In this document: piece by piece, positions 1 through 6,907 of the stretch
Position numbering within the stretch: position 1 is the stretch's first letter
Layout of the letters: each line of letters opens with the position of its first letter
NCBI GenBank assembly: GCA_014379885.1
Contig: JACMKW010000544.1
Location: forward strand, 1-10,383
DNA: 10,383 bases
Origin: Rhizobacter sp.
GTDB taxonomy: Bacteria > Pseudomonadota > Gammaproteobacteria > Burkholderiales > Burkholderiaceae
Direction: 5' to 3'
Translations under genes and position numbers: made by a program
Notes under the pieces: model-generated
The model's database searches: none
Told to the model about the DNA's origin: nothing
Seen by the model: the letters and a program-made list of their open reading frames with translations, nothing else

Positions 1-725
1 CCTTCGACCATCACCGTGCCGTCGAAGTGGCAGAACATGCCCTCGCCCATCGAATCGAAGCTGCCGTCGCTGCCGCACATGCAGACGTTGGCGGTGTAAG
101 CGAGGTTGCAGAACGCGTTGGCCTGGTTGGTGATCTTCCACGCGTGGCGGATTGGCGCCGTGTAGCCGGCGGTGCGCAAGATGATCTCGGCGCCCTTGTA
201 GGTGGCCTCGCGCGCCATCTCGGGGAACATGCCGTCGTGGCAGATGATGAGTGCAAGCTTCGATCCGTTGGGGCCATCGCACACCGGAACGCCCAGGTTG
301 CCCGGCTCCCAAGGCTCGACCGGCACCCAGGGGTGAAGCTTGCGGTAGTAGAGCTGGAGGCTACCGGTGTCGTCGATGATCAAACCGCTGTTGTACGGGT
401 TGCCATCGGGGTTGGCTTCCATGATGGAGAAGCAGCCCCAGATCTTGTGGTCGATGCACGCCTGCTTGAAGGCCGCCACCTCGGGGCCGTCGAGCCGGCA
501 CATGATCTCGGGTGAGGTGTCCATGCTCAAGCCATGCAGCGAATATTCAGGAAACACCACCAGGTCCATCGTCGACTGGTTGCGCCGCGCCTTGGCCACC
601 ATGTCGCAGATGCGCTGCGTTTGTGCCGCCAGGTCAGCGGGGGTTTTGACGACCGGCAGTTGCAGCTGCACCAGGCCGATCACGACGCCATGCGCCGATT
701 TGTTCAAGCCACCGAGTCCGCTCAT
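1..725 (-). CDS. amiF: Formamidase, AmiF type (3' end missing)
   Basis: Cytosolic nitrilase-superfamily amidohydrolase, predicted to split formamide into formate and ammonium. The first 241 codons are present; the full family length is about 335 residues. The Glu-Lys-Cys triad is visible as E60 (in FPEYS), K129 (in YYRKLHPW) and C162 (in IICHDG). CHDG rather than CDDG, together with FSIMEANPDGNPYN and PVEPWEPGNLGVPVCDGP, matches Helicobacter AmiF better than the broader aliphatic amidase AmiE. The start ATG at 725 is fixed by an AGGAG ribosome site 9 nt upstream and an in-frame TAG just beyond, which is the stop of the upstream permease gene. It is the fourth gene visible in the BMP-transporter operon, suggesting that the imported compound, or a breakdown product, is an amide. 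Substrate choice between formamide and short aliphatic amides is inferred from similarity only. Confidence 0.92.
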   Translation of the reverse strand, partial: MSGLGGLNKSAHGVVIGLVQLQLPVVKTPADLAAQTQRICDMVAKARRNQSTMDLVVFPEYSLHGLSMDTSPEIMCRLDGPEVAAFKQACIDHKIWGCFSIMEANPDGNPYNSGLIIDDTGSLQLYYRKLHPWVPVEPWEPGNLGVPVCDGPNGSKLALIICHDGMFPEMAREATYKGAEIILRTAGYTAPIRHAWKITNQANAFCNLAYTANVCMCGSDGSFDSMGEGMFCHFDGTVMVE

Positions 726-734
726 GTGTGTTGT

Positions 735-740
735 CTCCTA
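735..740 (-). promoter_or_regulatory. Ribosome binding site overlapping the upstream stop codon
   Basis: On the minus strand the sequence reads TAGGAG. The TAG is the stop of the second permease gene and AGGAG is the Shine-Dalgarno site of the formamidase, 9 nt before its ATG. Ribosomes finishing the permease would therefore sit on the formamidase initiation site, consistent with translational coupling inside one mRNA. Confidence 0.8.
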
Positions 741-1661
741 GCGCGTCACGCCCAGCTCCATCGGCATACCTTTGACGGTGCGCGTGGGTGAGCAGGTCCA
801 GATCAGGATCACCAGCGTGAGCACATACGGCACCGCGTTGAAGAGGTAGTAGCCACTGCTGATGCCCACCGATTGCAGCGCCGGGCCAAGGGCACCGGCG
901 CCACCGAACAAGAGTGCTGCGCCCAGGCACCGCCAGGGGCTCCAGCGCGCGAAGATCACCAGGGCCACGGCGATCAGGCCCTGGCCGCTGGACAGGCCTT
1001 CGTTCCAGCTGCCGGGGTAGTAGAGCGAGAGCGACGCGCCGCCCAGGCCGGCGATGAAGCCCCCCGCGCAGGTGGCCGCAATGCGGATGCCGTTGACTGA
1101 GTACCCGAGCGCGCGCGCCGCGTCGCTGGAGTCACCGGCCATGCGCAGCACCAGGCCGAATCGCGTGGCCTTGAAACCCCAGGACAGCAACGCGGCCAGC
1201 AGCACGCCGATGGGGAACAGCATGTTGATCTGCAGTGCCGACTTGATCTGCGCAGAGCTGCTCCAGTCGCCGAGGTTGAGCGAAGGAATCTGCGGCGCCT
1301 GCGGCTGGATCAACGGCTTGCCGAGGTAGAAGGCCAAGCCGCTGCCGAGCAGCATGATGGCAATGCCTGTTGCGATGTCGTTGACTCTCGGGAGAGAGCA
1401 CACGAGGCCGTGCAACAAGGCGAGCAGCGCACCGCAGACACCGGCGAGCAGCACACCGAGCCACACGTTGCCGGTGAGATAGGCGCCGCCGAAACCGGCC
1501 ATGGCAGAGAAGACGAGCACGCCTTCGAGGCCGAGGTTGATGCGGCCGGCTTTTTCGGTGATGCATTCACCGAGGCTCACCAGCAGGAAAGGCGTGCCCA
1601 CACGGATCGCACCACCCAGCACCGCGATCAGCACGTTGAGGAAGATGTCGGCGTTGCTCAT
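738..1661 (-). CDS. ABC transporter permease, NupQ/YufQ-like (second subunit)
   Basis: Inner-membrane permease of 307 residues, one of two paired membrane subunits of a BMP-family importer (the class containing the nucleoside importers NupNOPQ and RnsBACD). The family motif GRINLGLEGVLVFSAMAG lies at residues 39-56, followed by about eight hydrophobic helices, for example LGVLLAGVCGALLALLHGLV, and a conserved ARALGYSVNGIRIAA segment that probably contacts the ATPase. The start was set at 1661 because its ATG overlaps the preceding permease stop in an ATGA 4-nt overlap. The same frame stays open further upstream, but that part is only a shadow of the preceding gene. Nucleosides are the best known cargo of the family; the amidase next door makes another nitrogen compound possible here. 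Confidence 0.9.
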   Translation of the reverse strand: MSNADIFLNVLIAVLGGAIRVGTPFLLVSLGECITEKAGRINLGLEGVLVFSAMAGFGGAYLTGNVWLGVLLAGVCGALLALLHGLVCSLPRVNDIATGIAIMLLGSGLAFYLGKPLIQPQAPQIPSLNLGDWSSSAQIKSALQINMLFPIGVLLAALLSWGFKATRFGLVLRMAGDSSDAARALGYSVNGIRIAATCAGGFIAGLGGASLSLYYPGSWNEGLSSGQGLIAVALVIFARWSPWRCLGAALLFGGAGALGPALQSVGISSGYYLFNAVPYVLTLVILIWTCSPTRTVKGMPMELGVTR

Positions 1662-2761
1662 GCGCTGGCCTTGATGGCGGTGGGCAGCGAGACCGCGGGC
1701 GCTGCGGCGGGCTTGGGTGGCCTGGCCGCAAACAACTTGCCGCGCAGCGCCTCGCTCGCCAGGATGAGCAGGAAGGCGAAGCCCTGCAACACCATCACCG
1801 AGGCATCGGGCACGTCCATGCGCCGTTGCAGCAGGCTGCCGGCCGCCCCGAAGCCGCCGAACAGCACCGCCACGGGAATCACCGCCAACGGGTTGTGCCG
1901 CGCCACGAACGACACCAGGATGCCGGTGTAGCCCAGGCCGGCGATCAAGGAGGCATTGGCATTCGTGTGCACCGCCGCCACCTCGATGCCGCCGGCCAGG
2001 CCTGCGCAGGCTCCGCCGACAGCACAGGCCAGCACGATGATGCGCGGGCTGGGCAGCCCCACCAGCAAGGCCGCGCGTGCATTGCCGCCGACGATGCGGG
2101 TCGCAAAGCCCGAGGTGGTGAAAAACAGCCACAAGCCGAGCGCCACGCACACCACCACACCAAAGGCCAGGCCCCAGTGGATGTCGGTGCCTGCGATGCC
2201 ACCGATGCGCAGGCCTTCGGCAATCGTGTTGGTCGAGGGTTTGTTCAAGCTCGCCGGGTCGCGCATCGGCCCTTCGACCAGGTACTTGAACAGCGCAATC
2301 GCGGTGTAGGCCAGCAGCAGGCTGCTGATGGTTTCGTTCACGCCGCGCTGCTGGCGCAACACGCCGACCAGCGCGATCCACACCGCACCCGTGGCGGCCG
2401 CGGCCAGCAGCAACAAGGCCGTGCCAAACGCATTGGCCGGCGGGGAAAAGACATACGGCAAAGCCGCGCAAGCCAAACCACCCAGCACCAGCGCGCCCTC
2501 GCCGCCAATCACCACCAGCCCCGCACGCGCCGGGATGGCCACACACAGGGCGGTGAGCATCAGTGGGGCTGCCCGCTGCAGCGAGTTCTGCCAGGAGAAC
2601 CAGTCACCGAAGGCGCCCTTGAAAAGCAGCGCCCAGGCTTCGAGCGGGTCTTTGCCGCCCGCCCAGATGAACCCGCCGAACAGCAGCAAGGCGCCCAGCA
2701 TCGCCATCACCGGCAAGGCGATGGCTTCGAGCGTGTCGGTGGTGCGGGTCGAGAGGGCCAT
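1658..2761 (-). CDS. ABC transporter permease, NupP/YufP-like (first subunit)
   Basis: Inner-membrane permease of 367 residues, the partner of the 738-1661 subunit. After a short N-terminal tail come a hydrophobic helix (residues 11-33), the region LTALCVAIPARAGLVVIGGE (69-88), equivalent to the NIGxEGQ segment of the family, and RGVNETISSLLLAYTA (139-154), a hallmark of BMP-system permeases. Later helices include GLAFGVVVCVALGLWLFF. The C-terminus is an Ala/Pro-rich tail without membrane segments. The ATG at 2761 follows the solute-binding-protein stop by 3 nt, with AAGG about 10 nt upstream. In characterised systems of this type an ATPase gene usually stands between the binding protein and this permease; here it does not. 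Confidence 0.9.
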   Translation of the reverse strand: MALSTRTTDTLEAIALPVMAMLGALLLFGGFIWAGGKDPLEAWALLFKGAFGDWFSWQNSLQRAAPLMLTALCVAIPARAGLVVIGGEGALVLGGLACAALPYVFSPPANAFGTALLLLAAAATGAVWIALVGVLRQQRGVNETISSLLLAYTAIALFKYLVEGPMRDPASLNKPSTNTIAEGLRIGGIAGTDIHWGLAFGVVVCVALGLWLFFTTSGFATRIVGGNARAALLVGLPSPRIIVLACAVGGACAGLAGGIEVAAVHTNANASLIAGLGYTGILVSFVARHNPLAVIPVAVLFGGFGAAGSLLQRRMDVPDASVMVLQGFAFLLILASEALRGKLFAARPPKPAAAPAVSLPTAIKASA

Positions 2762-2764
2762 GGA

Positions 2765-3883
2765 TCAAGCCTTGCCGATGACGCCTTCCACGAGGTAGTT
2801 CATGCCCTCGAGTGCGATGTCGGTCTGCTTGAAGGCGGTGCCGGCGGGGATCACCACCTTGCCGGTGTTGTCCTTGAGCGGGCCTTTGAAGATATCGAAC
2901 GTGCCGGCGATCATCGAAGCCTTCACGCTGTCGGCGTTCTTCTTGGCCGCGTCGGTCACCATGCCGCCGTAAGGCGAAGGTTTCACGAAGCCTTCTTTCA
3001 AACCACCGCGCACGAAGTTCGGGTGCGGCTTGCCGGTGCGGGCCGCGTCGATGATGGTCTTGTAGGCGGTGATCCAGTTCCACTCGGCGCCGGTGAGGTA
3101 GGCGTTGGGTGCGAGCTTGGCCTGGCTCGCGTGGTAGCCGCAGACGAACTTGCCGCGCTTGGCTGCGGTCTCGACGATCACCTTCGGGCCGTCGACGTGC
3201 ATGGTGAACACGTCGATGCCCTGGTCGGCCAGGCTGTTGGTGGCTTCGGCTTCTTTCACCGGCATCGACCAGTCGCCGGTGAAGATCACCGTGGTGGTGA
3301 TGCTCGGGTCGACCGAGCGCGCGCCCATGGTGAAGGCGTTGATGTTGCGCAGCACCTGCGGGATCGGCTTGGCCGCAATGAAGCCGATCTTCTTGCTCTT
3401 GCTCATGTGGCCCGCGACCACGCCGTTGAGGTACTGGCCTTCGTCGATGTAGCCGAAGAAGCTGCCGGTGTTCTTGGGGTGCTTGCCTTCGGTCCACATG
3501 CCGCCGCAATGGGCGAAGCGCACGTTCGGGTTCTTGGCCGCCACGGCCAGCATGTGCGGATCGAAGTAGCCGAACGAGGTGGGAAACAGCAGCGTGGCGC
3601 CGTCTTGCGAAATCATGCCCTGCATGGTTTTTTGCACGCCGGTGGTTTCGGGCACGTTCTCTTCTTCAACCGCCTTGATGCCGGGTAGCTTCTTCACTTC
3701 GGCCACCGCCTCGGCCTGCGCCTGGTTGTAGCCGTAGTCGTCGCGCGGGCCTACGTAAATGAAACCTACGGTGATGGGCGCCTGCGCTTGTGCAAGGCCA
3801 CTCACGCCGCCGAAGGCCAACGTGGCGGCAGCCGCGCCCGCCCCTTTGAGAACATCGCGCCGGTTGAAATCTGCTCGTGTCAT
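2765..3883 (-). CDS. BMP/PnrA-family ABC transporter substrate-binding protein, Tat-exported
   Basis: Periplasmic solute-binding protein of 372 residues and the first gene of the operon. The N-terminus MTRADFNRRDVLKG carries a twin-arginine signal (R8-R9) followed by an Ala-rich hydrophobic stretch and a likely cleavage after AQA at residue 35. There is no lipobox cysteine, so the mature protein should be soluble, unlike the lipoprotein PnrA/BmpA members of spirochaetes. The mature domain starts ITVGFIYVGPRDDYGYNQAQ, the typical opening of the Med/BMP fold, and continues with FFGYIDEGQYLNGVVAG and KKIGFIAAKPIPQVLRNINA, both typical of the family. The start at 3883 is supported by AGAGGAG 5 nt upstream and by the Tat signal falling at the right place. 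Relatives bind purine nucleosides or related compounds; the ligand here is not readable from sequence, and the formamidase partner suggests testing amides and N-heterocycles. Confidence 0.93.
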   Translation of the reverse strand: MTRADFNRRDVLKGAGAAAATLAFGGVSGLAQAQAPITVGFIYVGPRDDYGYNQAQAEAVAEVKKLPGIKAVEEENVPETTGVQKTMQGMISQDGATLLFPTSFGYFDPHMLAVAAKNPNVRFAHCGGMWTEGKHPKNTGSFFGYIDEGQYLNGVVAGHMSKSKKIGFIAAKPIPQVLRNINAFTMGARSVDPSITTTVIFTGDWSMPVKEAEATNSLADQGIDVFTMHVDGPKVIVETAAKRGKFVCGYHASQAKLAPNAYLTGAEWNWITAYKTIIDAARTGKPHPNFVRGGLKEGFVKPSPYGGMVTDAAKKNADSVKASMIAGTFDIFKGPLKDNTGKVVIPAGTAFKQTDIALEGMNYLVEGVIGKA

Positions 3884-3912
3884 CTTTGCTCCTCTGAATT
3901 GCCGTTGTGAGT

Positions 3913-3955
3913 CCTTCGCACGAGCCGTGCCCGCCAGGCATGCACCATCCGAAGG
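3913..3955 (-). repeat. Nested inverted repeats in the operon leader
   Basis: A perfect 5-bp hairpin with a 3-nt loop (GCACG-AGC-CGTGC on the plus strand, 3918-3930) lies inside a longer-range pairing of CCTTC (3913-3917) with GAAGG (3951-3955). Both fall in the untranslated leader expected if transcription starts near 3973. There is no U-tract, so this is not an intrinsic terminator. It may be only a chance structure in GC-rich DNA. Confidence 0.3.
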
Positions 3956-3973
3956 CTTTAGGTCGAACACCTT

Positions 3974-3985
3974 CTTGTATACAAG
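3974..3985. promoter_or_regulatory. Perfect 12-bp palindrome, candidate operator
   Basis: CTTGTATACAAG is a perfect palindrome in an AT-rich patch of a GC-rich region. It covers the -12 GC of the sigma-54 promoter and ends at about -1. Its TTGT...ACAA shape fits the nGTnnACn-type operators of FadR/FCD-subfamily GntR repressors, which is family knowledge, not proof. A protein bound here would block sigma-54 polymerase. No GntR gene is in the window. Confidence 0.55.
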
Positions 3986-3999
3986 CAATGGGCGTGCCA
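3984..3999 (-). promoter_or_regulatory. Sigma-54 (-24/-12) promoter of the transporter-formamidase operon
   Basis: The minus strand reads TGGCACGCCCATTGCT, which agrees with the sigma-54 consensus TGGCACGNNNNTTGCW at every informative base, with the required 12-nt spacing between GG and GC. It points toward the binding-protein gene. Transcription should begin near 3973, giving a leader of about 90 nt. This implies activation by an enhancer-binding protein such as NtrC. In the roughly 100 bp upstream I saw no convincing NtrC dyad, so the activator is uncertain. Confidence 0.87.
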
Positions 4000-4102
4000 G
4001 TGGTTGACCTGGCAGTGAGCCGGGCCCGCGGCAAAGCGGATGCGCATGGCGCCTTCGCAACCGGAGAGCATCCCGCCCCCGGCGCGGTTCACGTCAAAGA
4101 AA

Positions 4103-6730
4103 TCAGCTCGTCGGATTCGCGCCGGTTCGCGGAGCCAGCAGGTCGGCGATTCGGCGCACGAAACCGTCGATCTCGATCGGCTTCGACAGGAAATCATCGA
4201 ACCCGGCATCACGCACGCGCTGGATGTTGTCGGGCATGGCGTCGGCCGACAGGGCCACACATGTCAGTGCGCGCGTGCGGGGGTTCGCCCGCAGCCGGGC
4301 AAGCACCTCGAACCCGCTGATGTCGGGCAGGTTCAGGTCGAGAAGCACCAGATCGGGCGGGTCACGCAACACCTCGGCCACGCCGTTGGCCCCGCAGCGC
4401 GCCACGCGCAGGCGGCAACGAGGCAGCGTGGCAAAAACCTGCTCCAGCAGCAGTGCGTTCGACGCGTCGTCTTCGATGTAGACCACGCTGAAGGCCCCCT
4501 CAACCTCTGCCCGGCGCACCTCGCCGGGCGCGGGCAAGGGAGCTGACTTCCCGTCCGCAGGCGCGGCTGCCAGCTCGAGCGTGAAGACGCTGCCCTCACC
4601 GGGTTGGCTGCTCGCGCTCAAGGCGCCGCCCATCAGCCTAGCCAAGCGCTCGGCAATCGCCAAGCCCAGCCCCGTTCCTTCGATGCCGGTGCTCTCTGCC
4701 CCCAACCGGTTGAAAGGCTGGAACAGGTTCGCCAACTGGTCTGCGTTGAGGCCGGCGCCGCTGTCTCGCACGCTGACGAACACCCGATCGCCCTGCGCGT
4801 GCGCTTCCAGGTGAACGTGCCCGCCGGGGCGGTTGTACTTGATGGCGTTGGACAGCAGGTTCAGCAAAATCTCTTGCAGCCGGACCGGATCGGCCTGCAG
4901 CACCAGGTTCGCGTCGGCCGCGATCTGGTTGTGCAGTTGAACATCGGCTCGCAGCGCCATCGGTTCAACCACCGTAGCGCATACGGCCGCCAAGGCAGCC
5001 AGCCGCACCGGCACGACCGAGAGCGCGATGCGCCCGCCTTCAATGCGCGCCAGGTCAAGCGTCTCGTTGATCATTTCCAGCAAGTGCTCGCCAGCGCTGC
5101 GAATGTGCTGCACGCGTTCGGCCTGCGGCGCGCTGAGGGCTGCACGAGAGTCCATCTGCATCAGCTGAGAGAACCCGAGAATGGCATTCAGCGGCGTGCG
5201 CAGCTCATGGCTCATGCGGGCGAGGAAATCACTCTTGGCCTTGTTCGCTTGTTCCGCCGCTTCGCGTGCCCGCTGGTGTTGCTCGATCTCCTTCAGCGCA
5301 CTCACATCCACCAGCGTCGCCACGTAGCTCATGACTTTGGTGTGTTCATCCAGCAGCGGCCGGCCCTCCGCAATCACGTGCACCACACGCCCTTCTGCAT
5401 GCACGAAGCGGAACTCGTCGCGGTAAGTCACACCCCGCGCCACGGCGTCGTGCAGGCCGCTCTCGACCCGTTCGTGGTCATCCGGGTGGACGGCGGCTAC
5501 CCAGCCTTCCCCCAGGCACTGCGCCACCGGCAAACCAATGATCTCGCCCGCGCGTTGGTTGACATAGCTCATCGCCCCTGCAGCGTTGGCTGCACCAATG
5601 CCTACCGGCGACAGTTCGGCCAGCGTGCGGAAGCGCTCTTCGCTGCTTCGCAACGATTCCTCGGCGACCTTGATGGCCGTGATGTCGGTGGCCGTGCCGA
5701 CCACCTGCCGAACCGCGCCGTCCGGGTTGCGCGCAAAAACGGCGTCGCGGCTCTGGAACCAGCGCCACCGGCCGTCGGCATGCCGCATGCGGTAGGTGAA
5801 CTCGGCGACCGTCGCATCCGGCAGCGCCAACACGCGTGCCATGTGGGCGCCGAACAGCGCCTGGTCGTCGCTGTGCATGAAACGCACCACCGGGTCAACG
5901 GGCCCTTGCTCGAGTTCGCCCTGCGTGTACCCCAACGAAGACACCACCTCTCGGTTGACGAACACGTTTCGCCGTTCATTGAAGTCGTACACGTAGAGCA
6001 CGCTGGGCATGATCTCGGTGATCTGCTCCGCAAAGCGCTGCGCCTCCAGCAGGGCCCTGCCGGTGCGTTTTTCGTCTTCCAGCACATTGATCAGGCTCAG
6101 GCGCGCAGCTTCGGCCTGTTCGAGCAAACGGTCTTTGTCTTGCTCGCTTTGCCGCAGCCTGCTGATCACCAACTCGTAGTCCTGGCGCAGCAAGGCCTCG
6201 GAACGCGTGCGCTGGCCGACCTCGGCCTTGAGTTCTCGCGCGCGTCTGCGCAACTCGAGCTGAGCGACAACCTGACGGCCCAGAACCCGCAAGCCCGTGG
6301 CCTGCGCTTCGGTCAGTTTGCGTGGCACCCGGTCGATCACATTCAGCGTGCCAAGCGCGCGGCCATCGGGCGTGATCAGCGGTGTGCCGGCATAAAAGCG
6401 CATGAACGGCGCCGCGGTGACCAGCGGGTTATCAGCAAAACGCGTGTCCAGCCAGGCGTCTTGCACCTCGAACACCTCGCCCCGCTCCAGGATGGCGTGC
6501 GCGCAAAAGCTGTACTCGCGCGGTGTTTCGCTGACACCCAACCCAAAGTGCGACTTGAACCATTGGCGGCTCTCATCGACCAGGGAGATCAGGGAAATCG
6601 GCGTCTGAGCGAGTTGAGCCGCCAGCCGCGTGATGTCGTCGTAGGTGTCTTCTGCTTGGGTATCGAGCACCTCGTACAGCTGCAACGCCTGGAGCCGGCG
6701 TGATTCGTCCGGGGAAAGCGAGGCGTTCAT
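4103..6730 (-). CDS. Soluble hybrid sensor histidine kinase (GAF-PAS-PAS-HisKA-HATPase-REC)
   Basis: Cytoplasmic hybrid kinase of 875 residues with no membrane segment. In order: a GAF domain (about 20-160, with SFCAHAIL and GTPLITPDGRALGTLNVID), a charged coiled coil (about 160-235), PAS 1 (235-355), PAS 2 (363-480), and HisKA with the phosphoacceptor H508 in MSHELRTPLNAILGFSQL. The ATPase domain follows with an N box at N624-N628, a G1 box DSGAG (656-660) and a G2 box GIEGTGLGLAI. A C-terminal receiver has acidic pocket E753/D754/D755, phospho-acceptor D798, S828 and K850. All catalytic residues are intact. There is no DNA-binding output, so phosphate should pass on to another protein. I chose the ATG at 6730 because the GAF-family start MNASLSPDESRRLQALQLY begins there; the ribosome site is weak. 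It lies 219 bp upstream of the binding-protein gene on the same strand, but the separate promoter argues against simple co-transcription. The signal is unknown. Confidence 0.93.
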   Translation of the reverse strand: MNASLSPDESRRLQALQLYEVLDTQAEDTYDDITRLAAQLAQTPISLISLVDESRQWFKSHFGLGVSETPREYSFCAHAILERGEVFEVQDAWLDTRFADNPLVTAAPFMRFYAGTPLITPDGRALGTLNVIDRVPRKLTEAQATGLRVLGRQVVAQLELRRRARELKAEVGQRTRSEALLRQDYELVISRLRQSEQDKDRLLEQAEAARLSLINVLEDEKRTGRALLEAQRFAEQITEIMPSVLYVYDFNERRNVFVNREVVSSLGYTQGELEQGPVDPVVRFMHSDDQALFGAHMARVLALPDATVAEFTYRMRHADGRWRWFQSRDAVFARNPDGAVRQVVGTATDITAIKVAEESLRSSEERFRTLAELSPVGIGAANAAGAMSYVNQRAGEIIGLPVAQCLGEGWVAAVHPDDHERVESGLHDAVARGVTYRDEFRFVHAEGRVVHVIAEGRPLLDEHTKVMSYVATLVDVSALKEIEQHQRAREAAEQANKAKSDFLARMSHELRTPLNAILGFSQLMQMDSRAALSAPQAERVQHIRSAGEHLLEMINETLDLARIEGGRIALSVVPVRLAALAAVCATVVEPMALRADVQLHNQIAADANLVLQADPVRLQEILLNLLSNAIKYNRPGGHVHLEAHAQGDRVFVSVRDSGAGLNADQLANLFQPFNRLGAESTGIEGTGLGLAIAERLARLMGGALSASSQPGEGSVFTLELAAAPADGKSAPLPAPGEVRRAEVEGAFSVVYIEDDASNALLLEQVFATLPRCRLRVARCGANGVAEVLRDPPDLVLLDLNLPDISGFEVLARLRANPRTRALTCVALSADAMPDNIQRVRDAGFDDFLSKPIEIDGFVRRIADLLAPRTGANPTS

Positions 6731-6907
6731 GCGGTTCTCGGCCGGGCGCAACGGGGAAGGCAAGTGTGTTCGATGCAGCGTGCGTTGCGTCTGGCACTGA
6801 GTAGCATGCGACCTCCTGGGCCGGCGGTGTGCTCCCCAGTGCGACAAGGCGTCGCACGCGCTCACCACTTCGGCGCTTCGAGCTTACATCGCCCAAAACA
6901 AATCCCA
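6731..6907. other. Divergent intergenic spacer
   Basis: This 177-bp stretch separates the start codons of the sensor kinase (minus strand) and the kinase-fold gene (plus strand), so it must hold the promoters of both. I could not identify a convincing -35/-10 pair or ribosome site for either gene by eye. Confidence 0.6.

Noticed and set aside
1662..2546. Upstream extension of the second permease in the same frame
   Set aside because: The extra 295 residues are a frame-shifted shadow of the first permease. The ATGA overlap at 1658-1661 marks the true start.
1826..3688. Long plus-strand open frame of 620 codons
   Set aside because: It lies antisense to the permease and binding-protein genes, has low-complexity Gln/Ala/His/Arg composition and no family motif. 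Such frames are common opposite high-GC genes.
3918..3930. GCAC...GTGC dyad as an NtrC site for the importer operon
   Set aside because: The half-sites are 5 nt apart, not 7, and the dyad lies downstream of the predicted start point. It is better explained as a leader hairpin.
4031..4045. GCAA-N7-GCGC upstream of the importer promoter as an NtrC site
   Set aside because: Both half-sites carry a mismatch. Matches of this quality are expected by chance in GC-rich DNA.
4604..6703. Long plus-strand open frame of 699 codons
   Set aside because: It is antisense to the sensor kinase, which has complete catalytic motifs. The frame shows only Arg/His/Gln-rich shadow composition.
6792..6806. Plus-strand TGGCAC...AGCA resembling a sigma-54 promoter before the kinase-fold gene
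   Set aside because: GG and GC are 11 nt apart instead of 12 and the TTGC block is missing. Sigma-54 does not tolerate that spacing.
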